Origin: Actinomadura sp. HBU206391
GTDB taxonomy: Bacteria > Actinomycetota > Actinomycetes > Streptosporangiales > Streptosporangiaceae
NCBI RefSeq assembly: GCF_014323665.1
Contig: NZ_JABVEB010000048.1
Span: forward strand, 1 to 39,698
Reading direction: 5' to 3'
Length of the DNA stretch: 39,698 nucleotides
This document shows, piece after piece, positions 7,958-15,551 of the stretch. Position 1 is the first letter of the stretch; each line of letters opens with the position of its first letter. A program made the position numbers and the translations under genes. The notes below the pieces were generated by a model. That model did not search any database and was not told where the DNA came from. It worked only from the letters and a program-made list of their open reading frames with translations.

Positions 7958-7970
7958 GCGAATGATTCGC
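7958..7970. promoter_or_regulatory. 13-nt palindrome in the ridA-LysR intergenic region
   Basis: GCGAAT-G-ATTCGC is a perfect inverted repeat, 61 nt upstream of ridA and 48 nt upstream of the LysR start. Its size and place fit the T-N11-A type operator bound by LysR regulators between divergent genes. Confidence 0.55.
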
Positions 7971-8017
7971 ATGGGTAACATGCTGAGAGCGCATACCGAG
8001 GGATCTGAGGGGGTCCA

Positions 8018-8932
8018 TTGGAAACCGGATGGCTGGAGGTCTTCCGCGAGGTCGCGCGGCTCGGTTCGTTCACCGCCGCCGGACAGGCCATGGGCTTCAC
8101 CCAGTCGGCGATCTCCCGCCAGATCTCCACCCTGGAGGCCGAGGTCGGCTCCCCGCTGTTCGATCGCCTGCCGCGCGGCGTACGGCTCACCGAACCGGGA
8201 CGGCACCTGCTGCCGCACGCCGAGGCGGTGCTCGACCGGCTCGCCGGCGCACGTCGCGAGCTGACCGCGCTGCGTGAGCTGACCTCGGGCCGGGTCCGGG
8301 TGGGAGCCTTCCCGACCGCCGACGCCTCGATGATGCCGCGCACCCTGCGCTCGTTCCGTGCCGCGTATCCGGCCGTCTCGGTCCTGCTCCGCGAGGGGTT
8401 CACGCAGACCCTGATGGAACGGCTGAAGGCCGGCGACCTCGATGTCGCGGTGGTGGGCAGCGGGACCGACGGACCGCTCGAGGGCGAGCCGGCCGACCTT
8501 CACCCACTCATGGACGATCCGATGATGGTGGCGCTCCCCAGCGACCACCCGCTCGCCGGGCGCGAAGACGTACGGCTGGCCGAACTGGCAGAGGACCACT
8601 GGATCGCGGGCAGCGTCCGGGTCGAGGAGACGCTGGTGAGCGCCTTCGTCCGCCAGGGCTTCCGGCCCGAGATCGAGTTCGTCATCGGAGAGTGGACCGC
8701 CAAGCAGTCGTTCGTGGCGGCCGGGCTCGGAGTCACGCTGATACCGTCGCTCGCCGCCGGCGTCGTCCGCCCCGACATCGTCCTGGCCACGCTGCACCCC
8801 GACGACGTTCCGGTGCGCACGGTCTACGCCGCGACGCCGAAGGGCCACGTCCCGCCGCCGGCCGCCACCGCCTTCCTGCGGCATCTGGAGAAGGCCGCCG
8901 CCGAACTGAGCGGCGAGCGGCACCCGGCGTGA
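8018..8932 (+). CDS. LysR-family transcriptional regulator (divergent from ridA)
   Basis: A 304-residue regulator. The start is TTG 8018, chosen because it gives the normal LysR N-terminus and has AGGGGG about 5 nt upstream. The winged-helix domain spans residues 1-60 (FTAAGQAMGFTQSAISRQISTLEAEVGSPLFDR is the classic HTH and wing region). The effector domain starts around residue 90 (SGRVRVGAFPTADASMMPRTLRSF) and contains the usual VAAGLGVTLIP hinge region. It is transcribed away from ridA; LysR proteins usually control the divergent neighbour and themselves. The inducer is unknown. The gene converges on the DASS transporter, with a strong hairpin between them. Confidence 0.92.
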   Translation: METGWLEVFREVARLGSFTAAGQAMGFTQSAISRQISTLEAEVGSPLFDRLPRGVRLTEPGRHLLPHAEAVLDRLAGARRELTALRELTSGRVRVGAFPTADASMMPRTLRSFRAAYPAVSVLLREGFTQTLMERLKAGDLDVAVVGSGTDGPLEGEPADLHPLMDDPMMVALPSDHPLAGREDVRLAELAEDHWIAGSVRVEETLVSAFVRQGFRPEIEFVIGEWTAKQSFVAAGLGVTLIPSLAAGVVRPDIVLATLHPDDVPVRTVYAATPKGHVPPPAATAFLRHLEKAAAELSGERHPA

Positions 8933-8940
8933 GACGGGGC

Positions 8941-8969
8941 CGGTGGCCGGGCGGCGCACCCGGCCACCG
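8941..8969. terminator. 11-bp GC hairpin between convergent LysR and transporter genes
   Basis: CGGTGGCCGGG (8941-8951) pairs perfectly with CCCGGCCACCG (8959-8969) around a 7-nt loop. It lies 8 nt after the LysR stop and 14 nt after the transporter stop on the other strand, so it can serve both. Confidence 0.75.
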
Positions 8970-8983
8970 TGGCACCGCCGGGG

Positions 8984-10624
8984 TCAGCCCCCGATGCCGG
9001 TGATCGCGACCATGACGGGCAGGAGCAGCAGGATGATGAGCCCGCCGCAGATGTCGAAGACGATGCCGGATCGGATCATCGTCGTGATCGGCACGACCCC
9101 CGACCCGTAGGCGATCGCGTTCTGCGGTGTCGACACCGGCAGCATGAAGCCGAACGAGGCCGCGAACGTCGCCGCCAGCGCCGGCACGAACGGATCGACC
9201 CCCGCCGCCATCGCGATCGGGATGATGATCGGCACGACCACCGCCGCGGACGCCGTGTTGCTCGTGGTCTCTGACACCACGATGGCCAGCACGACGGCGA
9301 AGGCGGTGATGGCGAACTGGCTGCCGAGGCCGAGCGCGTCCGACGACGACTCTCCGATGGTCTTGGCGAGGCCGGTGTCCTCCAGCAGCGACCCGAAGAT
9401 GATTCCGGTGCCGAACAGCATGATGGTGCCCCAGTCGATCCGGGCGGCATCGCTCCAGTTCAGCGTGTACTCCCGCCTGCCCCAGTTGACCGGCAGCACG
9501 AACAGCAGCGCCGCTCCGAGCACCGCGACCACGCCCTCGTTGAGCCGCCCGGACACCGTGTCGTACACCGACTCCTTCAGCTCGCCGACGAACGGCAGCG
9601 GTATGCCGGTGTCGACGATGAGCGCGACCACGCCCGGGAAGATCCACAGAGCGACGGTGCAGCCGAACGCGATCAGCGTGTTGATCTCCGCCCGCGACAT
9701 TCTGCCCATCTCGGCGCGCTCGGAGCGTACGTACTCCTCCACTCCCTCGATGCGCCGGATCTCGGGCCTGTTCAGCAGCATCAGCACGACCGCGAGCACG
9801 ACGAACATGAGCAGGCAGATGGGCACCGCCGTGGCGGTCCACTGCGCGAAGGAGATCTTCTCGCCGGTGGCCTTCTCGATCAGCCCGCGCCCGATGAGGT
9901 TCGGCGGGCTGCCGACCGGGGTGAGCAGGCCGCCGACGCTGGCGCCGTACGCCAGCATCAGCACCAGGGCGGCGCCGACCCGCAACCGCAGCGGGTCGAA
10001 GTCCTCTGCCACGAGCCCGCGGTCTTGGAGCATCTTGGCGATGACGGCGAGCAGCCCGAGTGCCGTGGGCAGCAGCATGGCCACGGTGGCGGTGTTGGAC
10101 ACGAAGGCCGACAGCAGGCAAGTGACCGCCCCGAACGCCGCGATGAGTTTGACGGTCGAGCCGCCGACCCCCGGCAGGGAAAGGATGAAGAAGGCGAATC
10201 GTCGGGCGAGCCCGTATTTCAGCATTGCCTGGGCGAGGATGAACGCGCCGATGAAAGTGAACACCGTCGACGAGCCGAAAGGTGCCAGCGCGTCCGTGGC
10301 GGGCGCCACTCCGAGAAGCACGATCGCGGCGACACCGATGAACCCGCTGACGGGAATCGGGATCGGCTCGGTTATCCACAAGACGATGACGCCGAGCAGG
10401 ATCCCGGCGAGCGTCTGCTGCTTGGCCGCCATGTCGAGCGGCAGGGCGAGAAAGACGATGGCGACGAGCGGTGCCAGCCACAGGCCCGTGGTCCGCCTGG
10501 CCCGCTCGAACCGCTCCTCCGCAGGTGACAGCTTCTGTTCGCCCAGGCTGCGATAGGTGGCCCCGCCCAGCAGCGCCTTCTCGACATCGGTCCTGGTCCG
10601 CGGCTCGCTCTTGTCGGTCGTCAT
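8984..10624 (-). CDS. DASS/SLC13-type anion (dicarboxylate) transporter
   Basis: A 546-residue integral membrane protein of about 11-12 helices. The ATG at 10624 is chosen because GGAGAGG lies 3 nt upstream; in-frame ATGs up to 10717 lack this. The two inverted halves each carry the SNT substrate/sodium motif (SNTATVAMLLP at 176 and SNTASAAVVVP at 455). Each half is paired with a re-entrant hairpin sequence (LTPVGSPPNLIGRG and LPVSTPQNAIAYGSG). Family members move C4 dicarboxylates, tartrate, citrate or sulfate, usually with sodium. The divergent LysR gene and the D-malate/tartrate dehydrogenase beyond it suggest uptake of D-malate, tartrate or a related acid. The N-terminal 45 residues are hydrophilic and cytoplasmic. 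Confidence 0.92.
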   Translation of the reverse strand: MTTDKSEPRTRTDVEKALLGGATYRSLGEQKLSPAEERFERARRTTGLWLAPLVAIVFLALPLDMAAKQQTLAGILLGVIVLWITEPIPIPVSGFIGVAAIVLLGVAPATDALAPFGSSTVFTFIGAFILAQAMLKYGLARRFAFFILSLPGVGGSTVKLIAAFGAVTCLLSAFVSNTATVAMLLPTALGLLAVIAKMLQDRGLVAEDFDPLRLRVGAALVLMLAYGASVGGLLTPVGSPPNLIGRGLIEKATGEKISFAQWTATAVPICLLMFVVLAVVLMLLNRPEIRRIEGVEEYVRSERAEMGRMSRAEINTLIAFGCTVALWIFPGVVALIVDTGIPLPFVGELKESVYDTVSGRLNEGVVAVLGAALLFVLPVNWGRREYTLNWSDAARIDWGTIMLFGTGIIFGSLLEDTGLAKTIGESSSDALGLGSQFAITAFAVVLAIVVSETTSNTASAAVVVPIIIPIAMAAGVDPFVPALAATFAASFGFMLPVSTPQNAIAYGSGVVPITTMIRSGIVFDICGGLIILLLLPVMVAITGIGG

Positions 10625-10820
10625 CGGCCTCTCCGCTGGTCGGGACAGATTTTCCATATGGCGGACACACGCTGTGACTTGCCGCTCATTGAAAGGCCGT
10701 AACGCGCCCTGGTCCAAGACGACTTAACTACTAGCGATAAAGGCTGCTCCTATATGTTGAATATCCCCATGGACCCGGACACAGGACCGAGACAGGTCCG
10801 GAGAGCAGGGCGAGACAGGC
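10625..10820. promoter_or_regulatory. Divergent transporter/LysR control region
   Basis: The 196-nt region contains a markedly AT-rich stretch (about 10725-10765) that stands out from its surroundings. It contains TATAT-GTTGA-ATAT (10750-10763), a short inverted repeat of the LysR operator type. Promoters for both divergent genes should lie here; I cannot place the hexamers with confidence. Confidence 0.45.
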
Positions 10821-11720
10821 ATGGACGCCCGACAGCTCGAATACTTCCTTGCCGTCGTCGACAACGGCGGGTTCAATCGCGCGGCCGCAGCGCTGCATCT
10901 CGCGCAGCCGTCGCTCTCGCAGGCCATCCGCAATCTGGAGCGTGACCTCGGCGGGCTGCTGTTCCACCGGATCGGGCGTCGGGTGGCGCTGACCGAGGCG
11001 GGCCAGGCGCTGATCGAGCCGGCCCGTCAGGTGGTCCGGAGCCTGGAGGTGGCGCGGGCGAGCGTCGACTCCGTGCACGGCGTCCGGACCGGACGCGTCG
11101 ACATCGCGGCCATGCCGTCCCAGGCCGTCGAACCGCTGAGCAGCATGATCAGCCGGTTCACCGAGCGGCATCCCGGTGTGCGCCTCACCGTCCGCGCGGC
11201 GCCATGGCCGCACACCGTCATGGAGATGGTGCGCTCCGGGGTCACCGAGCTCGGACTGCTGGCCGCCATGACCCCGCCCGCGGCCGCCGACCTGACCGTG
11301 CATCCCATCGAGAGGCACCGGTTCGTACTGGTCACACCGCCGGACGGCTCCTTTCCGCCGGGCCGCCCGGTGACGGGCGACCGGCTCGCCGGCCGGCGGC
11401 TGATCGCCGGGCAGGAGGGCACGGGCATGCGTCAGGTCGTCGAGGACCTGCGCGCGCAGGGTGTCGACCTCACCATCGCGGTCGAGACCGAGCACCGGGA
11501 GGCCATCCTGCCGCTCGTGCTGAAGGGCGTGGGCGTCGCGATCCTCACCGAGGCGTGGACGGTGCTGGCGGAGCGCGCCGGCGCGCTGGTCCTGGACCTG
11601 GTGCCGCCGTCTTACCTGCACGTCGCGCTGGTCAGCCGGAAGGCCCGGCTGACGCCCGCGGCGAGCGAGTTCCTGTCCATCGCGGTGGCACCGACCTCGA
11701 TCGATAGCCGTGGCCTATAA
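10821..11720 (+). CDS. LysR-family regulator of the D-malate/tartrate locus (DmlR-like)
   Basis: A 299-residue LysR regulator starting at ATG 10821 (AGGGCGAG about 10 nt upstream). The HTH is in residues 15-60 (FNRAAAALHLAQPSLSQAIRNLERDLGGLLFHR). The effector domain follows from about residue 90 (GRVDIAAMPSQAVEPLSSMI). It sits between a divergent DASS transporter gene and a codirectional D-malate/tartrate dehydrogenase gene 56 nt downstream. In E. coli the LysR protein DmlR activates dmlA for growth on D-malate; this arrangement suggests the same logic with the transporter included. That is inference from context; the ligand is not visible in the sequence. Confidence 0.9.
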   Translation: MDARQLEYFLAVVDNGGFNRAAAALHLAQPSLSQAIRNLERDLGGLLFHRIGRRVALTEAGQALIEPARQVVRSLEVARASVDSVHGVRTGRVDIAAMPSQAVEPLSSMISRFTERHPGVRLTVRAAPWPHTVMEMVRSGVTELGLLAAMTPPAAADLTVHPIERHRFVLVTPPDGSFPPGRPVTGDRLAGRRLIAGQEGTGMRQVVEDLRAQGVDLTIAVETEHREAILPLVLKGVGVAILTEAWTVLAERAGALVLDLVPPSYLHVALVSRKARLTPAASEFLSIAVAPTSIDSRGL

Positions 11721-11776
11721 GATCCATCGCGCCTTTGTCTTGGACATCGTCGCCGCACGGTTGCTGCAATTCCTCC

Positions 11777-12847
11777 ATGACGACGCACCGCATCGCCTCG
11801 ATTCCGGGAGACGGAATCGGCCGCGAGGTCACCCCGGCCGCCTATGAGGTCCTCGACGCCGTGGGACGGCGGCACGGCATCGGGTTCGACTACACCGAGT
11901 TCGACTGGTCGTGCGAGCGGTACCGGCGCGAGGGGGCCATGATGCCCGAGGACGGGGTGGACCGGCTGCGCGGTTTCGACGCCGTCTTCCTCGGCGCGGT
12001 CGGCGCTCCGGACGTGCCCGACCACGTCTCGCTCTGGGGGCTGCTCATCCCGATCCGGCGGGCGTTCCGCCAGTACGTCAACCTGCGGCCGATCCGCGTG
12101 TTCGAGGGCATCGACAGTCCCCTGCGGTCCGCACGGGCCGGCCAGATCGACTTCGTCGTCGTACGGGAGAACGTGGAGGGCGAGTACAGCGAGATCGGGG
12201 GGCGCCTCAACCGCGGTTTCCCCGAAGAGATGGCCGTGCAGGAGGCCGTCTTCACCCGGGCCGGGGTGACGCGCGTCCTCGACTACGCCTTCGCGCTCGC
12301 CGGCCGCCGCGACGGCCATCTCACCTCGGCGACGAAGTCCAACGGCATCGTCCACACCCTCCCGTTCTGGGACGAGCTCGTACGCGAGCGCGCCGCGTCC
12401 TTCCCCGGAGTGCGATGGGACCAGGAGCACATCGACGCCCTGTGCGCCAAGCTCGTGCTCGACCCCGCGCGATTCGACGTCATCGTGGGATCCAATCTGT
12501 TCGGCGACATCCTCAGTGATCTCGCCGCCGCCATCGCCGGCAGCATCGGCATCGCCCCGTCGGCCAATCTGAACCCCGAACGCGAGCATCCTTCGATGTT
12601 CGAGCCCGTCCACGGGTCGGCCCCCGACATCGCGGGCCGCGGGATCGCCAACCCGATCGGCGCCATCTGGTCGGCGGCCCTGATGCTGGACCACCTCGGC
12701 CATCCCGAGGCCGGCGCCGAGGTCACCGGCGCCATGACCGCCGTTCTGGCCGAGACCGACACGCGCACCCCCGATCTCGGCGGATCGGCGACCACCGCCG
12801 AGCTCACCGGTGAGCTGGTGCGCCGACTGGGCACGGCGGCCGCCTGA
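11777..12847 (+). CDS. D-malate / tartrate dehydrogenase (decarboxylating)
   Basis: A 356-residue member of the isocitrate/isopropylmalate dehydrogenase fold, using NAD and a divalent metal. The start is ATG 11777, which gives the family N-terminus (HRIASIPGDGIGREV); an ATG 42 nt upstream would add a non-conserved extension. Key features are RENVEGEYSEIGGR with Tyr137, Lys187 in TKSNG, and metal-ligand aspartates around 220, 244 and 248 (GSNLFGDILSD). The adenosine-binding loop is FEPVHGSAPDIAGRGIANP. The substrate loop (SLWGLLIPIRR) resembles tartrate/D-malate enzymes rather than LeuB, where an RxxE-type Leu pocket is expected. The reaction would give pyruvate or oxaloglycolate from the hydroxy acid. 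Isopropylmalate dehydrogenase is the main alternative, but no leu genes are near. Confidence 0.85.
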   Translation: MTTHRIASIPGDGIGREVTPAAYEVLDAVGRRHGIGFDYTEFDWSCERYRREGAMMPEDGVDRLRGFDAVFLGAVGAPDVPDHVSLWGLLIPIRRAFRQYVNLRPIRVFEGIDSPLRSARAGQIDFVVVRENVEGEYSEIGGRLNRGFPEEMAVQEAVFTRAGVTRVLDYAFALAGRRDGHLTSATKSNGIVHTLPFWDELVRERAASFPGVRWDQEHIDALCAKLVLDPARFDVIVGSNLFGDILSDLAAAIAGSIGIAPSANLNPEREHPSMFEPVHGSAPDIAGRGIANPIGAIWSAALMLDHLGHPEAGAEVTGAMTAVLAETDTRTPDLGGSATTAELTGELVRRLGTAAA

Positions 12848-12927
12848 GTCCAGGCCCTCCGTGCCGCTTCGCTCCGTACGGCTTTGTATCGTGGAGGACC
12901 CGTCGCCTCCAGGATGAGAACCCGCGC

Positions 12928-13629
12928 GTGAGTGAGCCGCTGACCATAGTCGTCGACATCGAGGGCACCACCGGTGCCACCGGATTCGTGGTCGACCAGC
13001 TGTATCCGTACTCGCGCGAGCGGTTCGCGGAGTGGATCGGCGCGCACGCCGCCGACCCCGAGGTGGCCCGTGCCGTGGCGCAGGTACGGGAGGCCATCGG
13101 CGAGCCGGACGCGAGCACGGATCGGGTCGTCCGGGCGCTGAACGACTGGCTGGACCGGGACGAGAAGGCGACCCCGCTCAAGACCCTGCAGGGCGCGATC
13201 TGGGCGGCGGGATTCGCCTCGGGCGAGCTCACCTCGCACTTCTTTCCCGACGTCATCCCCGTGCTGCGGGCCTGGCGCTCGGCCGGTCATCCGATGTACG
13301 TCTTCTCCTCCGGTTCGGTGTCCGCGCAGATCGCCTGGTTCGCCCACTCTCCCGAAGGCGACCTGCTGCCTCTGTTCGACGGCCATTTCGACACCGAGAA
13401 CGCGGGGCCCAAACGGGTCGCGGCCTCGTACGAGAAGATCGCGTCCGCGATCGGCACGGCACCGGACCGGATCGTCTTCCTGTCCGACCTGGTCGCCGAG
13501 CTCGACGCGGCCAGGGAGGCCGGCTGGCGTACCGTCGGCGTCCGCCGCCCCGGCGAGCCGCACTATGCCCGCGGCGTCGGCGATCACCCCGAAGTGGCCG
13601 CCTTCGATCAGGTGGACCGGCTCCTGTAG
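12928..13629 (+). CDS. mtnC: Acireductone synthase (enolase-phosphatase E1)
   Basis: A 233-residue HAD-superfamily enzyme of the methionine salvage pathway. It enolises and dephosphorylates 2,3-diketo-5-methylthiopentyl-1-phosphate to the acireductone. The nucleophile motif is VVDIEGTTGATGF near the N-terminus, where DIEGT is diagnostic of MtnC. Motif II is YVFSSGSVSAQ and motif III/IV is IVFLSDLVAELDAAREAGWRTVGV. Length matches the family. The start is GTG 12928 with AGGATGAG about 10 nt upstream. No mtnA, mtnB or mtnD lies nearby, so the rest of the pathway must be elsewhere. Confidence 0.92.
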   Translation: MSEPLTIVVDIEGTTGATGFVVDQLYPYSRERFAEWIGAHAADPEVARAVAQVREAIGEPDASTDRVVRALNDWLDRDEKATPLKTLQGAIWAAGFASGELTSHFFPDVIPVLRAWRSAGHPMYVFSSGSVSAQIAWFAHSPEGDLLPLFDGHFDTENAGPKRVAASYEKIASAIGTAPDRIVFLSDLVAELDAAREAGWRTVGVRRPGEPHYARGVGDHPEVAAFDQVDRLL

Positions 13630-13652
13630 CCGTCCCCGATCGCCGTCGCCCA

Positions 13653-13674
13653 CCTTCGTGATGTACCACGAAGG
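13653..13674 (+). terminator. Hairpin downstream of mtnC
   Basis: CCTTCGTG (13653-13660) and CACGAAGG (13667-13674) are perfect complements with the 6-nt loop ATGTAC. Flanking CGCC/GGCG can extend the stem past a bulge. It lies 24 nt after the mtnC stop codon. Confidence 0.55.
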
Positions 13675-13694
13675 GCGATACCGCCTACCTAGGA

Positions 13695-13723
13695 GTGGTT
13701 GTCACCGGGTGTAACACAACCAC
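13695..13723. promoter_or_regulatory. Inverted repeat in an AT-rich patch upstream of the sensor kinase
   Basis: GTGGTTGT (13695-13702) and ACAACCAC (13716-13723) form a perfect 8-bp dyad with 13 nt between. It overlaps TTGTCA (13699-13704), a possible -35 box, and is followed by TTTAATC near 13724. The kinase start is about 195 nt downstream. This may be an operator or promoter; the spacing of the possible hexamers (19 nt) is not ideal. Confidence 0.4.
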
Positions 13724-13917
13724 TTTAATCATCCAGATTCAGCCTAACTTGGTGTGATGCAGGCCATACGACGCCAAGAGAGTCTTTTGTCCGGCTCACT
13801 CACCGCCCACTCGCCGCCCCTGTGACGGAGGGCGCACCCACCGGGCCGCTGCCGGATACGGCGGTGCCGACCGCGATGAGACCGCCATGCCCTCCCGGAG
13901 TCCGGAAGGAAGACAGA

Positions 13918-15351
13918 GTGAGACTGACGCCGCGTCCAGGCTCCATCCGGGCCCGCTACACACTGACCGCCACGGCGTTGACGTTGCTCCTGCTGGCCAT
14001 CGTAGGGATCAGCCTCGACCTGGCGATCCGCGAAAGGATCAAGGCGCAGGTCTTCAGCGAGGCCGAGCGGGTCGCCAGCCAGTGGAGCGCGGCGGCGCGG
14101 ATCGGGGCCGTCCCGCACGCGATTCCGGCGTTCACCCGGATCAATCTGATCCAGCTGGTGGACGCTCGTGACCGGGTGCTGAACTCGAGCAGGGCGGCGG
14201 CCGGCCGGCCCGCGTTGAGTACGCACCGGCCGCCGTCCGATGACCGGTTCAATCATCTGACCGAGTGCGCGCCTCGGCACAGGTGCGTGATGCTCATGGC
14301 CATCCGGGTCACGCCCGCGCCCGACTCACCGGTCGTCTACGCCGGCACGACTCAACCCGCCGCCCTGGCCTCGAACGGCCTGGAGTACGGCATCGCCGTC
14401 TGCGCCCTGTGCATCGTCACGCTGGCGGCGTGGCTGACCTGGGTCATGGTCGGCCGGACACTCCGCCCGGTCGAGGCCATCCGGGCACGGATGTCAGAGA
14501 TCACCGGCACCGACCTCAGCCTCCGGGTCCCGCTACCACCAGGCCACGACGAGATCGCCCAACTCGCCCGCACCGCCAACCAGACCCTCGCCCGCCTCGA
14601 AGCCGCCGTCGAACAACAACGCCAATTCGCCTCCGACACCTCCCACGAACTCAGAAGCCCACTGTCCGGCCTGCGCACCCGACTCGAAGAAGCCGTCCTC
14701 TACCCCGACGACGTCGACCCCCACGACACCATCCGCGCCGCACTCTCCGCCACCGACCGACTCGAAGCCATCACCAGCGACCTCCTCATCCTCGCCCGCC
14801 TACGCGCCACCGACCCCGCGCCACCAGAACCCATCGACCTCGGCGCACTCGTACGCGAAGAGATCGACAGCCGCGTGCAGGGCATGCCCGTGCGGGTCGA
14901 GCAGGCGACGGCGGTATGGGTGATGGGGTCGCGGATCCAGCTGATCCGGGTACTGGACAACCTGCTCGACAACGCCCACCGCCACGCCGAATCGGCCGTC
15001 GAGGTCACCGTCGAACCCGTCGACGGACAGGCCGTGGTCACCGTCACCGACGACGGCGCCGGCATCGCATCCCGCGACCGCGAACGCGTCTTCGAACGCT
15101 TCACCCGCCTGGCCGACGGACGCCGCCGCGACCCCGGCGGCAGCGGCCTCGGCCTGGCCATCTCCCGCGACATCACCCACGCCCACCACGGAACCCTCAA
15201 GGCCGAGGACTCACCACACGGCGCCCGATTCGTCCTCAGACTGCCACTGCGAGAAACCGGGCTCGTCAGTGAGTCCGCCTCGGCCGCGGACGATCACCAG
15301 GCCATCGTGCCGGCGCCGGCGGGACGATCGAACGGGTGCCCCAGTCACTAG
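13918..15351 (+). CDS. Orphan transmembrane sensor histidine kinase
   Basis: A 477-residue kinase. GTG 13918 is preferred because GGAAGGA lies about 7 nt upstream; it gives a short basic N-terminus before the first helix. Domains: TM1 about residues 14-36, extracytoplasmic sensor about 37-150, TM2 about 155-178, HAMP 178-232, HisKA with phospho-acceptor His243 (SHELRSPL), and HATPase with the N box DNLLDNAHRHA, DDGAGI and GGSGLGLAIS. No response regulator gene is adjacent on either side, so its partner is elsewhere. The HAMP end, HisKA and most of the ATPase domain use codons ending in A or C (GAA, CAA, CTC, CCA), unlike the sensor half and unlike a short block at about 14870-14960. Confidence 0.9.
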   Translation: MRLTPRPGSIRARYTLTATALTLLLLAIVGISLDLAIRERIKAQVFSEAERVASQWSAAARIGAVPHAIPAFTRINLIQLVDARDRVLNSSRAAAGRPALSTHRPPSDDRFNHLTECAPRHRCVMLMAIRVTPAPDSPVVYAGTTQPAALASNGLEYGIAVCALCIVTLAAWLTWVMVGRTLRPVEAIRARMSEITGTDLSLRVPLPPGHDEIAQLARTANQTLARLEAAVEQQRQFASDTSHELRSPLSGLRTRLEEAVLYPDDVDPHDTIRAALSATDRLEAITSDLLILARLRATDPAPPEPIDLGALVREEIDSRVQGMPVRVEQATAVWVMGSRIQLIRVLDNLLDNAHRHAESAVEVTVEPVDGQAVVTVTDDGAGIASRDRERVFERFTRLADGRRRDPGGSGLGLAISRDITHAHHGTLKAEDSPHGARFVLRLPLRETGLVSESASAADDHQAIVPAPAGRSNGCPSH

Positions 15352-15410
15352 CGACGCGCGTTCGCAGCAGGCGGTCCTCCACGCCTTCCCGGCGGTCTCC
15401 CGGATCCACT

Positions 15411-15426
15411 GGCGCGCCTTCGCGCC
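15411..15426 (+). terminator. Hairpin downstream of the sensor kinase
   Basis: GGCGCG and CGCGCC form a 6-bp stem with the loop CCTT, 60 nt after the kinase stop codon. No U-tract. Confidence 0.4.
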
Positions 15427-15429
15427 GGG

Positions 15430-15458
15430 TTTCGCGCGGTCCGCGGGCCCGCCATAAT
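15430..15458 (+). promoter_or_regulatory. Candidate promoter for gabT-gabD
   Basis: TTTCGC (15430-15435), 17 nt, CATAAT (15453-15458). The -10 differs from TATAAT by one base. The predicted leader of about 85 nt contains a 7-bp hairpin (15466-15472 with 15482-15488, GCCACGG/CCGTGGC). Confidence 0.45.
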
Positions 15459-15551
15459 CTTGGCGGCCACGGATCCCCGCTCCGTGGCGGCCGGCGGCGG
15501 CACCCGTGTACGCCGGCGGCGACACCCCCGTCTCGCATTGGAGCGTCCGCG

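Noticed and set aside
8733..10670. 645-codon minus-strand open frame
   Set aside because: Shifted frame over the DASS transporter; Arg/His-rich and lacks membrane helices.
15336..15551. N-terminal extension of gabT
   Set aside because: In frame, but contains a candidate promoter and hairpin and no conserved residues; ATG 15552 gives the family N-terminus.
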